Below are positions 26,624 through 36,116 of a stretch of DNA of 64,000 bases, in pieces. The notes below the pieces were generated by a model. It was not told the origin of the DNA. It did not search any database and saw only the letters and a program-made list of their open reading frames with translations. The DNA comes from Helicovermis profundi (GTDB lineage: Bacteria; Bacillota; Clostridia; Peptostreptococcales; Acidaminobacteraceae). Each line of letters begins with the position of its first letter. Position 1 is the first letter of the stretch. Location: positions 1,322,001-1,386,000 of the forward strand of contig NZ_AP028654.1 in the NCBI RefSeq assembly GCF_033097505.1, in the 5' to 3' direction. A program made the translations under genes and the position numbers.

Positions 26624-27862
26624 ATGGGTATTGAAAAAGAAAAAGAATTACATGTAAATCATGATGCGATTCGTGACGTAAGACAATTAGGTGTACCAAA
26701 AATGATTACTCTCGGTATGCAACATGCGTTTACTATGTTTGGAGCAACTGTACTTGTACCAATCATTACTGGTCTTGATGTTTCTGTTTCATTATTTATG
26801 GCTGGTATTGGAACATTACTTTTTCATCTTATTACTAAAGGAAAAGTTCCGGTATTTTTAGGTTCATCGTTTGCTTTTATTGCTCCAATGCTTGCGGTTG
26901 CAGATACTTTTGGACTTGACTATGCTAGGGGTGGTATAGTTGTTGCTGGTTTTATTTATCTAATACTTGCGGGTCTTATTACGGTATTTGGAACAGAAAA
27001 AGTAATTAGGTTTTTCCCACCAGTAGTTACAGGACCAATAATTCTTGTGATTGGTCTTAAGCTTGCACCAGTTGCTATTAATATGGCATCCAGCGATTGG
27101 CTTATTGCAGTAATTGCATTTTCAATTGTAACCATTGTTAGTGTTTTTGGAAAAGGATTTGCAAAAATTATTCCAGTAATAATAGCACTATTAGGTACAT
27201 ATATTATTGCTCTTATTTTTGGAAAAGTAGATTTATCACCGATTACTCAAGCAAGTTGGTTTGGAATTCCTCATTTTACAATTGCAAAATTTAACTTAAG
27301 TGCAATTATTACTGTAGCTCCGCTAGCTCTTGCTACTATGGTTGAACATGTTGGAGATATTTTAGCAATAGGTGCGACAGTTGAAAAAGACTTTATAGAA
27401 GATCCAGGTCTTAATTATACATTAACAGGAGATGGAATTGCGACTGCACTTTCTGCTTTTGTTGGTGGACCAGCTAATACAACTTATTCTGAAAATACTG
27501 GAGTTCTTGCTTTAACAAGAGCATGGGATCCTGTTATTATGAGAATTGCTGCTTTATTTGCAATATGTTTAGGATTAATTCCAAAACTTAGTTCTTTTAT
27601 TAGCACAATTCCATCATCAGTAATTGGTGGTATTTCAATTATATTATTTGGAATGATTGCGTCGATTGGGGCGAGAACTTTAGTTGAACATCAAGTTGAT
27701 TTTACAAAATCAAGAAACTTAATTGTTGCTGCAGTAATACTAGTTCTTGGACTAGGCGGAGCGTCTTTACCAATTACTATTGGTGCAGTTTCAATTTCGA
27801 TAGAAGGAATGGCGTTAGCTGCTATAGTTGGTATAATTTTAAATATAGTTTTACCAGAATAA
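26624..27862 (+). CDS. NCS2 family nucleobase:cation symporter, UraA-like
   Basis: 412-aa permease with about 14 membrane helices of the nucleobase-ascorbate transporter fold. The signature region reads PANTTYSENTGVLALT with Glu where uracil permease UraA has Glu and purine permeases of the XanQ/UapA type have Gln; TMVEHVGDI supplies the other conserved Glu. This favours uracil-like substrates, although the gene follows a xanthine-dehydrogenase-type enzyme. AAAGGGGTG before the ATG. It ends at a strong terminator. Confidence 0.88.
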   Translation: MGIEKEKELHVNHDAIRDVRQLGVPKMITLGMQHAFTMFGATVLVPIITGLDVSVSLFMAGIGTLLFHLITKGKVPVFLGSSFAFIAPMLAVADTFGLDYARGGIVVAGFIYLILAGLITVFGTEKVIRFFPPVVTGPIILVIGLKLAPVAINMASSDWLIAVIAFSIVTIVSVFGKGFAKIIPVIIALLGTYIIALIFGKVDLSPITQASWFGIPHFTIAKFNLSAIITVAPLALATMVEHVGDILAIGATVEKDFIEDPGLNYTLTGDGIATALSAFVGGPANTTYSENTGVLALTRAWDPVIMRIAALFAICLGLIPKLSSFISTIPSSVIGGISIILFGMIASIGARTLVEHQVDFTKSRNLIVAAVILVLGLGGASLPITIGAVSISIEGMALAAIVGIILNIVLPE

Positions 27863-27884
27863 TTTTATTAAATCCTCTCGTTAG

Positions 27885-27912
27885 AAAAGACCCCTTTTGG
27901 GGTCTTTTTTTT
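27885..27912 (+). terminator. Terminator after permease gene
   Basis: Stem AAAAGACCCC/GGGGTCTTTT with a TTTT loop and a T8 tail. Confidence 0.92.
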
Positions 27913-28063
27913 AATAAAAAATGCATTAATAATAAACAAAATTTAAGAATATTTATTATAAATTTTAATAAATTGTTAATAGTTAACAAAGCGAAATATA
28001 TATTATTTTCGAAAAGGTTGAATTTTCAGAAAAAATTATATATTATTAATATATACATAATAT

Positions 28064-28086
28064 AGTTTAGTATATATAACTAAACT
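28064..28086. promoter_or_regulatory. Palindrome upstream of PucR-family gene
   Basis: AGTTTAGT (28064-28071) and ACTAAACT (28079-28086) form a perfect 8-bp palindrome with a 7-base AT centre, 30 bases before the regulator ATG. An autoregulatory operator is likely but inferred. Confidence 0.4.
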
Positions 28087-28116
28087 AAGAAATATATTAT
28101 AATTTGGAGTGAAATT

Positions 28117-29781
28117 ATGAATAAAGAGCTAGGTATATCTGTAGAGGAACTTTTAAAATTACCTGTATTAAAAAATGCAAAAATCATTTCTGGTGTAAAT
28201 GGTAGAAATCGTACAATAACAAAAATTAACGTGATGGAAGTACCTGATATAATTAATTGGGTCAAAAAGGGTGAATTTCTTTTAACGACAGCTTTTTCGA
28301 TAAAAGATGATTTGAATATTTTAAAAGAATTAATTGTCAAAATGAATAGGATAGGCCTTTCTGGTATTGGTATTAAAACAAAAAGATATATTGAAAAAAT
28401 ACCAAAAAACATTTTAGATATTGCAAATGAACTTGATTTTCCAATTATAGAAATACCTTATGATGTGTCATTTGGAGATATTATTACGCCTGCTCTTTCT
28501 AAAATTGTAAATAAACAGGCGACCGTTTTAAAGCAAATTGATCTACTTAATCAAAGTCTTACTTCTATTATGTTAAAGGGAGGGGGATTAAAAGAAATTT
28601 CGGATTCGATAAGTAATAATCTTAAACTTCCAGTAGCGATTATTGATGATGTATTTAAAGAAAGTGTTATTAGCTTTGAAGATGGAAATTATGAAGGCTA
28701 CAAAGAAATAATAAACTTAATTTCTAAGAATTCAAATTTAGATATTTTAATAAAAGAAAAAGATTTGATTGATGGTAAAAAAACTGAAAGAATTCAAATT
28801 CCAATTCTTTCGGAGGAAAAGTGTTTTGGATCAGTTGTTCTTTGGCAAACTAAAAGAATTTTAACGAGCATGGAGCAGTCAGTTATTGAATCCTCGGTTT
28901 CGTTGATTGCACTAAATATTATGAAAAGATTATCAATTTTTGAAAATGAAAATAGACACAAAATTGAGTTTATTGATGATTTGCTTTCAGATAATTTGGA
29001 GGTACAAAGTTCAATTCTAGAAAAAGCTGATTATTTTAATTTTAATATCAATTACTCTTATACAGTTATTGAACTTGCAATAAATAAACTAAGTGAAAAA
29101 GTAAAATTAACTCCAAATAATGCAGATTATTTGGAAACTGTAAAAAATACTTTAATGAATATTGTAGACAGAGTTTCAAGAATATCTTATAAAAATGTTA
29201 TTTATGCAAAGAAAAGCAATAGAGTATATATTCTATTTGGATCAAAAAAAGATATGCCGATAAATAAGGTCAAAAGTAAAATTTTAGAATATTCGAATTA
29301 TATATTAAAATATGCTGAGGAAGCAGGAATTAAAGAAAATTTATCAATTGGTATTGGCAGGAATTATTCTGATTTAAAAAAATTATACAATAGTAAGCGT
29401 GAAGCCAAAAGGTCTGTAGAAAACTTAATTCTTAAAAATTCATCAGAATCATTAATTCATTACGATGAGCTTGGCATATATAAGTTGCTATCTTATGAAG
29501 AATTAAAACCTGAATTATATCAATTTTATTTAGATACTTTAGAGCCTCTTGTGAAATATGATAGAGAAAAAGAAACAGAACTCGTAGATACACTCGCTAT
29601 GTATTATAAATGTGGGGGTAATTTAAAAAGAGTATCAGAAAAATTATATACTCACTATAATACAATTATTTATAGAATTCAAAGAATAAAAGAAATAATA
29701 AATATTGATTTAGATAATTCAGACGATAGTTTGAATTTGCAAATTGCATTAAAAATTGTTGATATTATTGACCCTAATTAA
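28117..29781 (+). CDS. PucR family transcriptional regulator
   Basis: 554-aa regulator. The N-terminal PucR purine-catabolism domain (about 8-130) shows SVEELLKLPVLKNAKIISG, VKKGEFLLTTAFSI and FPIIEIPYDVSFGDII. A GAF-like middle region follows (about 165-270), then a GGDEF-related/CdaR-type domain, and the C-terminal PucR helix-turn-helix (about 490-550) with CGGNLKRVSEKLYTHYNTIIYR. Members control purine, allantoin or amino-acid use in response to metabolites. It stands alone between two terminators, amid the molybdenum hydroxylase and fdrA genes that it probably controls. Confidence 0.9.
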   Translation: MNKELGISVEELLKLPVLKNAKIISGVNGRNRTITKINVMEVPDIINWVKKGEFLLTTAFSIKDDLNILKELIVKMNRIGLSGIGIKTKRYIEKIPKNILDIANELDFPIIEIPYDVSFGDIITPALSKIVNKQATVLKQIDLLNQSLTSIMLKGGGLKEISDSISNNLKLPVAIIDDVFKESVISFEDGNYEGYKEIINLISKNSNLDILIKEKDLIDGKKTERIQIPILSEEKCFGSVVLWQTKRILTSMEQSVIESSVSLIALNIMKRLSIFENENRHKIEFIDDLLSDNLEVQSSILEKADYFNFNINYSYTVIELAINKLSEKVKLTPNNADYLETVKNTLMNIVDRVSRISYKNVIYAKKSNRVYILFGSKKDMPINKVKSKILEYSNYILKYAEEAGIKENLSIGIGRNYSDLKKLYNSKREAKRSVENLILKNSSESLIHYDELGIYKLLSYEELKPELYQFYLDTLEPLVKYDREKETELVDTLAMYYKCGGNLKRVSEKLYTHYNTIIYRIQRIKEIINIDLDNSDDSLNLQIALKIVDIIDPN

Positions 29782-29834
29782 AAAAAGATTCTTAATCAAA
29801 GCGAATATTCACCTTTGGTTAAGAATCTTTTTTA
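29781..29834 (+). terminator. Terminator after PucR gene
   Basis: Long stem AAAAGATTCTTAA/TTAAGAATCTTTT extended by CAAA/TTTG after a bulge, with a T6 tail. Confidence 0.9.
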
Positions 29835-29946
29835 GCTTTAGTATAATGTACCAAACAAAACTCAGAATTTTGGAATATTAATCTAAAGGAATTGAACATG
29901 AATTTGGAGTAATATTATATTAGAGATAAATGTAAAGGATGGTTGT

Positions 29947-30900
29947 ATGAATGCGATTTTAGTAGCTAGCGATTTGAATATGTTATTAACTAATAAATTA
30001 AAGTTAGAGGGTAATATTCATTCAGTTTTTGAACATGCTGTTAATATCCTAACAAACGATAATTTTTTTATAACTATTTTAACAATTGAAAGAGATATTT
30101 CTCCAATGTCCATTATTATAAAAGAAAATAATTTTTTAGCAATTGATTTCAAAGTTGGTCAAGAAGTGTTAATTACTAAGAAAAAAATCCAAATAATTAA
30201 TAGTGAATTCGAAATAATATTAACAAATTCAAAAGAATGGAATTTTAATATTTTTTCAAAATCTAAATATATTTCTTTAAAAAATTATAAAAAAAATATT
30301 CAATTGTTTGAAAAAACTTTAATTAAATACGGCAATTCAAATGGTATTTTACCAATTGTTTTTGAAGTTGATGCAATTAATATCAAAAGTAAATTAAATA
30401 AACCTTTTATAGCTTCAAATCATTACTCCGTTTTTATTAAAGAAAGAGTAAATGAATTCTTGAAACAATTTATTAATTTTGATGAAAATATTTTTCCTTT
30501 ATTAATAAAAAAAATAATAGGATTTGGTCCAGGATTAACGCCATCTATTGACGATTTTTTATCGGGACTTATGATTATGAGTATTCATTTGGCGCGTTAT
30601 TTTGAACTCGACACCACTAAAATAAAAAGAATAAATAGGTTGATTTATACTTCTTCACTAGAAAAAACAACTAAAGTCAGTGAAGAAATGCTTAAAAATT
30701 CGATGAATGAAAAAAGTTCATTAGGATTTTTAAATGTTATTAAATCAATTTTATATGAGAGTAATTTAGATACAGAAAAAACAATTTTAGAAGCAATTAA
30801 ATATGGAGATACCTCAGGAAGCGATTTTTTACTGGGAGTTCTAACCGCAATTAATTTATTTGAAAATGAAAATATAAGGAGGAATTTTATTAATGATTAA
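29947..30900 (+). CDS. DUF2877 protein, AllH-like (oxamate carbamoyltransferase component)
   Basis: 317-aa protein with the DUF2877 signature GFGPGLTPSIDDFLSG (near residues 196-211) and the C-terminal GDTSGSDFLLGVLTAI block. In Escherichia coli the DUF2877 protein AllH works with FdrA and AllG (DUF1116) as the oxamate carbamoyltransferase of allantoin fermentation. All three types occur together here. The product is therefore probably one part of a carbamoyl-transferring complex; the exact substrate is inferred only. Its end overlaps fdrA by 8 bases. Confidence 0.85.
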   Translation: MNAILVASDLNMLLTNKLKLEGNIHSVFEHAVNILTNDNFFITILTIERDISPMSIIIKENNFLAIDFKVGQEVLITKKKIQIINSEFEIILTNSKEWNFNIFSKSKYISLKNYKKNIQLFEKTLIKYGNSNGILPIVFEVDAINIKSKLNKPFIASNHYSVFIKERVNEFLKQFINFDENIFPLLIKKIIGFGPGLTPSIDDFLSGLMIMSIHLARYFELDTTKIKRINRLIYTSSLEKTTKVSEEMLKNSMNEKSSLGFLNVIKSILYESNLDTEKTILEAIKYGDTSGSDFLLGVLTAINLFENENIRRNFIND

Positions 30901-32443
30901 GTATGAAATAAGAAAGAATACGTATTATGATTCAGTAACTCTTATGCTAATTTCTAAGGAAATAAAAGGCATGGAAGGTGTTAATGAAGTTTTAGTTGGT
31001 ATGGCGACTGAATTAAATAAAGAACTTATAGGAAATTTAAATCTTTCAAGTGATAAAATAACTGAATTGTCAGCCAATGATTTTTTTATTGCAACAGATG
31101 TTGAAAAAGGTGAAATAATTAATGATGTTATAAAAAAGGTGGATGAACTTCTAACGGAAAAAAAATCAAAATCCAGTAAAGATTACAAACCTGCATCTAT
31201 GGATTCAGCTTTAAAATATCAAGCGAATTCTAATATGGTTATTATTTCAGTTCCAGGTAAATATGCAGCTGGTGAAGTTGAAAAAGCATTAAACTTAGAT
31301 TTAAATGTAATGCTTTTTAGTGATAATGTTTCAATTGAAGATGAAAAAAGATTGAAAGAATTAGCTTGTAAAAAAGAACTTTTAATGATGGGCCCGGACT
31401 GCGGAACAGCGATTATTAATAATATACCATTAGCATTTGCAAATGTAGTTAAAAAAGGTGATATTGGAATTGTTGGTGCATCTGGCACTGGTACTCAAGA
31501 AGTATCTTCATTAATTGATAAATTTGGTAAAGGAGTATCTCAAGTTATTGGAACTGGTGGACGTGATTTAAAAGCTGAAATTGGTGGACTTATGATGAAA
31601 CAAGGAATTAAAGCTTTAATTGAGGATGATGATACTAAAGTAATAGTTCTTATTTCTAAGCCACCAAATCCTAAAGTGGCAAAAGAGGTATTAGATTTAG
31701 TAAAAGAAACAGATAAGCCATTTGTTGTTGATTTTATAGGTGGTGATTTAGAAACAATTAAAAGTTCAGGTGCATATGGTGCTATAACTCTTGAAGATTG
31801 TGCACTAAAAGCAGTAGCACTTTCTAGTGGAAATGAAGTAGTAGATTTTACAGGCTTTACTATGTCAAATGAAGATGTTGAAAAAATAGTAAAATCTGAG
31901 TCAAGCAAATTTGATAATGAACAAATGTATTTTAGAGCTTTATATACAGGTGGAACTTTAGCTGATGAAGCAATGAAGATTATGGGTAAGGATATAAAAA
32001 ACATTTACTCAAATATACCTTTGAGTGAAGAATATGCATTAAAAGATATTAATCATAGTATAGAAAATACTTGTATTGATTTAGGGGAAGATATATTTAC
32101 TGTTGGAAGACCTCATCCAATGATTGATCCTAGTACAAGAAGTGATAGATTAGTAAAAGAAATTAATGATGATGTTGCTCTTTTATTAATGGATATTGTT
32201 TTAGGATATGGCTCACACATTGACCCAGCAGGCGAAATGGTAAAACCTATTCTTGAAGCAAAAGAAAAAATGGCTAAAAAAGGAAAATATTTATCTGTTG
32301 TTTGCTCAATATGTGGAACAGATGGTGATCCGCAGAGTCTTAAAAAATCAAAAGAAGTTTTAGAAGAAGCTGGAGTTATTGTAATGCCATCAAATTCTCA
32401 GGCAGTTAGATTATCATTAAAAATATTAAACAATATCAAATAA
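30893..32443 (+). CDS. fdrA: FdrA-family protein (acyl-CoA synthetase-like)
   Basis: 516-aa FdrA protein, built like the fused alpha/beta subunits of succinyl-CoA synthetase. It carries a CoA-binding Rossmann region (VIISVPGKYAAGEVEKAL, near 115), MMGPDCGTAII (near 163-173), GIVGASGTGTQEVSSL (near 193-208) and a ligase-like C-terminal half (RPHPMIDPSTRSD). In allantoin fermenters it is a subunit of oxamate carbamoyltransferase, forming carbamoyl phosphate. GGAGG and an 8-base overlap with the DUF2877 gene suggest coupled translation. Confidence 0.9.
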   Translation: MIKYEIRKNTYYDSVTLMLISKEIKGMEGVNEVLVGMATELNKELIGNLNLSSDKITELSANDFFIATDVEKGEIINDVIKKVDELLTEKKSKSSKDYKPASMDSALKYQANSNMVIISVPGKYAAGEVEKALNLDLNVMLFSDNVSIEDEKRLKELACKKELLMMGPDCGTAIINNIPLAFANVVKKGDIGIVGASGTGTQEVSSLIDKFGKGVSQVIGTGGRDLKAEIGGLMMKQGIKALIEDDDTKVIVLISKPPNPKVAKEVLDLVKETDKPFVVDFIGGDLETIKSSGAYGAITLEDCALKAVALSSGNEVVDFTGFTMSNEDVEKIVKSESSKFDNEQMYFRALYTGGTLADEAMKIMGKDIKNIYSNIPLSEEYALKDINHSIENTCIDLGEDIFTVGRPHPMIDPSTRSDRLVKEINDDVALLLMDIVLGYGSHIDPAGEMVKPILEAKEKMAKKGKYLSVVCSICGTDGDPQSLKKSKEVLEEAGVIVMPSNSQAVRLSLKILNNIK

Positions 32444-32456
32444 TGAGAGGTGTAAG

Positions 32457-32636
32457 ATGAATAAAATTAATAAGCTGTTTAAGTCAGAACTAGAAGTTAT
32501 AAATATTGGACTTGAATCTTTTTATAATGATCTTAAGGTTCAGGATGTAAAAGTGATTCATGTTGATTGGAAACCATCAGCTGGTGGAAATAAAAAAATG
32601 GCATCAATGTTATCAAGATTAAAAGCTAAAAAGTAG
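32457..32636 (+). CDS. Small FdrA-domain protein (59 aa)
   Basis: Short gene starting 13 bases after the fdrA stop, behind GAGAGGTG. The product begins MNKINKLFKSELEVINIGLE, contains VKVIHVDWKPSAGGNKKM and ends with a basic helix. The INIGLESF ... V-I-H-V-D-W-x-P-x-A-G-G pattern recurs in small proteins beside fdrA and DUF1116 genes in clostridia. I infer that it is a subunit or detached N-terminal piece of the same complex; its separate function is unknown. Confidence 0.75.
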   Translation: MNKINKLFKSELEVINIGLESFYNDLKVQDVKVIHVDWKPSAGGNKKMASMLSRLKAKK

Positions 32637-32693
32637 TAAATCTTGATGATTATATAAAATAAATATAAGCTAAATTTTAAGGAGATGAGATTT

Positions 32694-33956
32694 TTGCAAG
32701 AAAAAATTCAAAAAGCAAATAAGGAAGCGCTTAGACGTCTTCAAAGTGCAAAACCGACATTAATTGGTATTGGTGTAGCTAAAGATGAAATTCCTGGTAT
32801 GGATATAAAGACAATTCTACACGCAGGACCACCAATTAAGTGGGAAAATATGAGTGGACCATTAAAAGGGGCAATTATTGGTGGTTTAATTTATGAAGGA
32901 CTAGCTTCTGACGAGGAATCTGCAATTAAATTAGCTGAGTCAGGCGAAATTAAATTTGATTCTTGTCATCATCATAATGCAGTTGGACCAATGGCTGGAG
33001 TAATAACTGCGAGCATGCCAGTATGGATTCTAATTAATAAAGAGTTTGGTAATAATTCATATTGTACTTTAAATGAAGGTCTTGGTAAGGTTTTAAGATA
33101 CGGTGCATTTAGTGAAGAAGTAATTGATAGACTTAAGTGGATGGAAAAAGTGTTAGCTCCAGTATTAAAAGATGCGCTTAAGTTAAGAGGGGAAATTGAT
33201 TTAAAAACAATGATTGCACAAGTTGTTCAAATGGGCGATGAAGGCCATAATAGAAATAAAGCTGGAACTTCATTACTAATAAGAGAACTTGCTCCTTATA
33301 TTGTTCAAACTGAATATTCAAATGATGATAAATCGGATGTACTTAAATTTATGCATAGTAATGATCATTTCTTCTTAAACTTAACAATGCCAGCTTGTAA
33401 GTGTTCTTTAGATCCACTTGAAGGAATTGAGTATAGCACGATTGTTTACACAATGGCTAGAAATGGTACTGAGTTTGGAATTAGAGTTTCAGGAATAGGA
33501 AATAGATGGTTTAATGCTCCTGCAAATATAGTAAAAGGTTTATTATTCCCAGGATTTACTGAAGAAGATTGTAATCCAGATATTGGAGATAGTGTTATAA
33601 CTGAAACTACAGGAATTGGTGGTTTTGCAATGGCAACGGCACCTGCTATTGTTCAATTCGTCGGTGGTACTCCTGAGGATGCTCTTAATTATACAACTAA
33701 AATGTATGAAATTACTGAAGAAGAAAATTCAACTTATAAGATTCCAAATATGGATTTTAGAGGAACTCCAACTGGTATAGATATTCAAAAGGTTATTGAA
33801 ACTCAAATATTACCTATAATAAACACTGGAATTGCTCATAAAGATGCTGGAATTGGTCAGGTAGGTGCAGGAATAGTTCATCCACCAATGAAATGTTTTG
33901 AGGATGCACTTGAAGCATATATTACAGATTTAGAAGAAAAAGGACTTTTAGAATAA
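32694..33956 (+). CDS. DUF1116 protein, AllG-like (oxamate carbamoyltransferase component)
   Basis: About 420-aa DUF1116 protein (YlbE/YahG/AllG family). Typical blocks are PTLIGIGVAKDEIPGM, LHAGPPIKWENMSGPLKGAI, FDSCHHHNAVGPMAGV, GDEGHNRNKAGT and GQVGAGIVHPPM. AllG partners FdrA and AllH in the E. coli oxamate carbamoyltransferase. I prefer TTG 32694; the ATG at 32685 lies inside the AAGGAGATGAG ribosome binding site. It follows the 59-aa gene by 57 bases. Confidence 0.85.
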   Translation: MQEKIQKANKEALRRLQSAKPTLIGIGVAKDEIPGMDIKTILHAGPPIKWENMSGPLKGAIIGGLIYEGLASDEESAIKLAESGEIKFDSCHHHNAVGPMAGVITASMPVWILINKEFGNNSYCTLNEGLGKVLRYGAFSEEVIDRLKWMEKVLAPVLKDALKLRGEIDLKTMIAQVVQMGDEGHNRNKAGTSLLIRELAPYIVQTEYSNDDKSDVLKFMHSNDHFFLNLTMPACKCSLDPLEGIEYSTIVYTMARNGTEFGIRVSGIGNRWFNAPANIVKGLLFPGFTEEDCNPDIGDSVITETTGIGGFAMATAPAIVQFVGGTPEDALNYTTKMYEITEEENSTYKIPNMDFRGTPTGIDIQKVIETQILPIINTGIAHKDAGIGQVGAGIVHPPMKCFEDALEAYITDLEEKGLLE

Positions 33957-34030
33957 TAAGCTTTATAGTTATAATGGAGAAATTTAATAAAATATAAATA
34001 TTATGATATATAAATTTAGGAGGATATATA

Positions 34031-34831
34031 ATGGAATTTTTAAAACTTTGGGAAAATGTAAAAATGTATGATTTAACACAAAATCTTAGTCACTTAACTC
34101 CACCATGGCCAACATATGAGCCACTTCAAATTAAATTTTTTAAGCGTCTTTCACCAAATGGAGCTAATGGACAGCTTATAACTACTTCAAATCACGTTGG
34201 AACACATTTAGATGGACCTATGCATTTCGATACTGCTGGACGTGATATTGCATCTTTAGAATTAGAGAAATTGATTGGTCCTGGTTGTGTTGTTGATTTA
34301 TCTGATATGTCAGAAGACTTTGGTATATATTCACCAAAAGATATTACTGATAGAGTAGAAGTTAAAGAAGGAGATATTTTAATTATCAATACAGGATATC
34401 ACAAGTATGGTTGGGATCAACCGGAAGCTGATGAAAGAAGATATATGCTTCGTCACCCTGGACCTTCTCATGATTTTGTAGAATGGGCAATTAAAATGAA
34501 ATTAAAATGGATTGGAGTAGACTGTGGTTCGGCAGATCACCCTATGAATACAAAAATTAGAGACTGGGAACCTAGAGAAGCAGAAGCTGCTGATAAATAT
34601 TTACAAGAAAAATACGGTAAAACTCTTCAAGAGATGTACCCTTGGCCTCAAGAGTATCAAGCAATGCATGTTCAATTATTTATAAAGCCATTTGAAGTAA
34701 TTCATGCTGAAAATCTAGGTGGAGATATTGATAAATTATCAAATAGAAGATTAGTGATTGGTTGTTATCCTTGGAAATTTGAAGGTGGAGAATCAAGTAT
34801 TAGTAGAATTGTTGCATATGATGATAAGTAA
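34031..34831 (+). CDS. Cyclase family protein (metal-dependent amidohydrolase, kynurenine formamidase fold)
   Basis: 266-aa cyclase-family hydrolase. The signature HVGTHLDGPMHF (near residues 56-67) supplies metal ligands, and GVDCGSADHPMN (near 158-169) is the second conserved block. Relatives include isatin hydrolase, kynurenine formamidase and N-heterocycle ring-opening enzymes, all hydrolysing amide or imide bonds. In this island it could open the ring made by the hydroxylase or deliver a carbamoyl substrate to the FdrA complex (inference). AGGAGG before the ATG. Confidence 0.85.
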   Translation: MEFLKLWENVKMYDLTQNLSHLTPPWPTYEPLQIKFFKRLSPNGANGQLITTSNHVGTHLDGPMHFDTAGRDIASLELEKLIGPGCVVDLSDMSEDFGIYSPKDITDRVEVKEGDILIINTGYHKYGWDQPEADERRYMLRHPGPSHDFVEWAIKMKLKWIGVDCGSADHPMNTKIRDWEPREAEAADKYLQEKYGKTLQEMYPWPQEYQAMHVQLFIKPFEVIHAENLGGDIDKLSNRRLVIGCYPWKFEGGESSISRIVAYDDK

Positions 34832-34870
34832 ATTTTAAAGTATTATAGTTTTACTTTTATTTTAGCTAAT

Positions 34871-34895
34871 ATAAGCCTGTCTTTGACAGGCTTAT
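34871..34895 (+). terminator. Hairpin between cyclase and CoA-transferase genes
   Basis: Perfect 11-bp stem ATAAGCCTGTC/GACAGGCTTAT with a TTT loop. The tail has few T residues, so it may be a partial terminator or an mRNA stabiliser. Confidence 0.65.
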
Positions 34896-34931
34896 ATACT
34901 AATGATTATTAACAAATTAAGGGGTATGTTT

Positions 34932-36104
34932 ATGGGACCATTAAAAAACTTAAAAGTATTGGATTTAACTAGAGTACTAGCTGGACCTTATTGTACAATG
35001 GTTTTAGGTGATCTAGGTGCAGATATTATTAAAGTAGAAATGCCTATAAAAGGCGATGACTCTAGACATTTTGGACCATATCAAAATGGTGAAAGTGCAT
35101 ATTTTATGAGTCTAAATAGAAATAAAAGAAGTATTGTACTAAATTTAAAAGATGAAAAGCAAAAAGATGTATTAAAAGAGTTGGTAAAAAACGTGGATGT
35201 AATAGTTGAGAATTATAGACCTGGCACTATGGAAAAATTAGGACTGGGTTATGATATTTTAAAAGAAATAAATCCAAAAATTATTTATGCAGCAGCATCA
35301 GGATTTGGGCATAGTGGACCCTATAGTACAAGACCTGCATATGATGGTGTTGTTCAAGCTATGGGTGGAATTATGAGTATTACTGGAAGTGAAGGAGGAA
35401 AACCAACAAGGGTTGGGCCTTCAGTTGGAGATATAACAGCAGGACTTTTTACTGCCATTGGTATACTTGCAGCACTAACAAACTTAAGAGAAACTGGTCA
35501 GGGTCAAAAAGTTGATGTTGCAATGTTAGATTGCCAAGTTGCAATTCTTGAAAATGCAATTGCTAGATATGTAGTGTCTGGTGAATCTCCAAAGCCTGCA
35601 GGAAATAAACATTCATCAATTGTACCATTTGAACCATTCAATACAAAAGATGGAGAAATAATGATTGCAGTCGGTAATGATGCAATTTGGTCAAGGTTTT
35701 GTAAAGTTACTGAGCTTGAAAAATTAATTGAAGACGAAAGATTTAAAATTAATCCTAATAGGAATAAAAATTATAAGGTACTTAAACCACTTATAGACGA
35801 ACAAATTATTAAAAAGACTACAAAAGAATGGATAGAGATATTTAATGAAGTAGGAGTGCCTAATGGACCAATTAATAATATAGAAATGGTTCTAAATGAT
35901 GATCAAGTTAAAGCGAGAAATATGATAATTGATGTTGATCATCCTAAAGCTGGAAGTCTTAAAATGCCAGGTGTTCCAATTAAAATGAGTGAAACTCAGG
36001 GTGATATAAGAAGACCTGCTCCCCTTCTTGGTGAACATACTGAGGATATACTTAGAGAAGTTCTTAATTACACTGATGAAGATATAAAAAAATTTAATAA
36101 TTAA
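34932..36104 (+). CDS. CaiB/BaiF family (class III) CoA-transferase
   Basis: About 390-aa class III CoA-transferase that moves CoA between carboxylic acids. Typical features are LKVLDLTRVLAGPYCTM (residues 6-22), GADIIKVE, SLNRNKRSI, ENYRPGTMEKLGLGYD and DVAMLDCQ with the probable catalytic Asp. The C-terminus has MPGVPIKMSET. ATG 34932 is preferred; AAGGGGT at 34919-34925 is its site, and an earlier ATG at 34902 precedes it. It could activate the carboxylate released by the island's hydrolase; substrate unknown. Confidence 0.85.
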   Translation: MGPLKNLKVLDLTRVLAGPYCTMVLGDLGADIIKVEMPIKGDDSRHFGPYQNGESAYFMSLNRNKRSIVLNLKDEKQKDVLKELVKNVDVIVENYRPGTMEKLGLGYDILKEINPKIIYAAASGFGHSGPYSTRPAYDGVVQAMGGIMSITGSEGGKPTRVGPSVGDITAGLFTAIGILAALTNLRETGQGQKVDVAMLDCQVAILENAIARYVVSGESPKPAGNKHSSIVPFEPFNTKDGEIMIAVGNDAIWSRFCKVTELEKLIEDERFKINPNRNKNYKVLKPLIDEQIIKKTTKEWIEIFNEVGVPNGPINNIEMVLNDDQVKARNMIIDVDHPKAGSLKMPGVPIKMSETQGDIRRPAPLLGEHTEDILREVLNYTDEDIKKFNN

Positions 36105-36116
36105 AATAATATTTAT

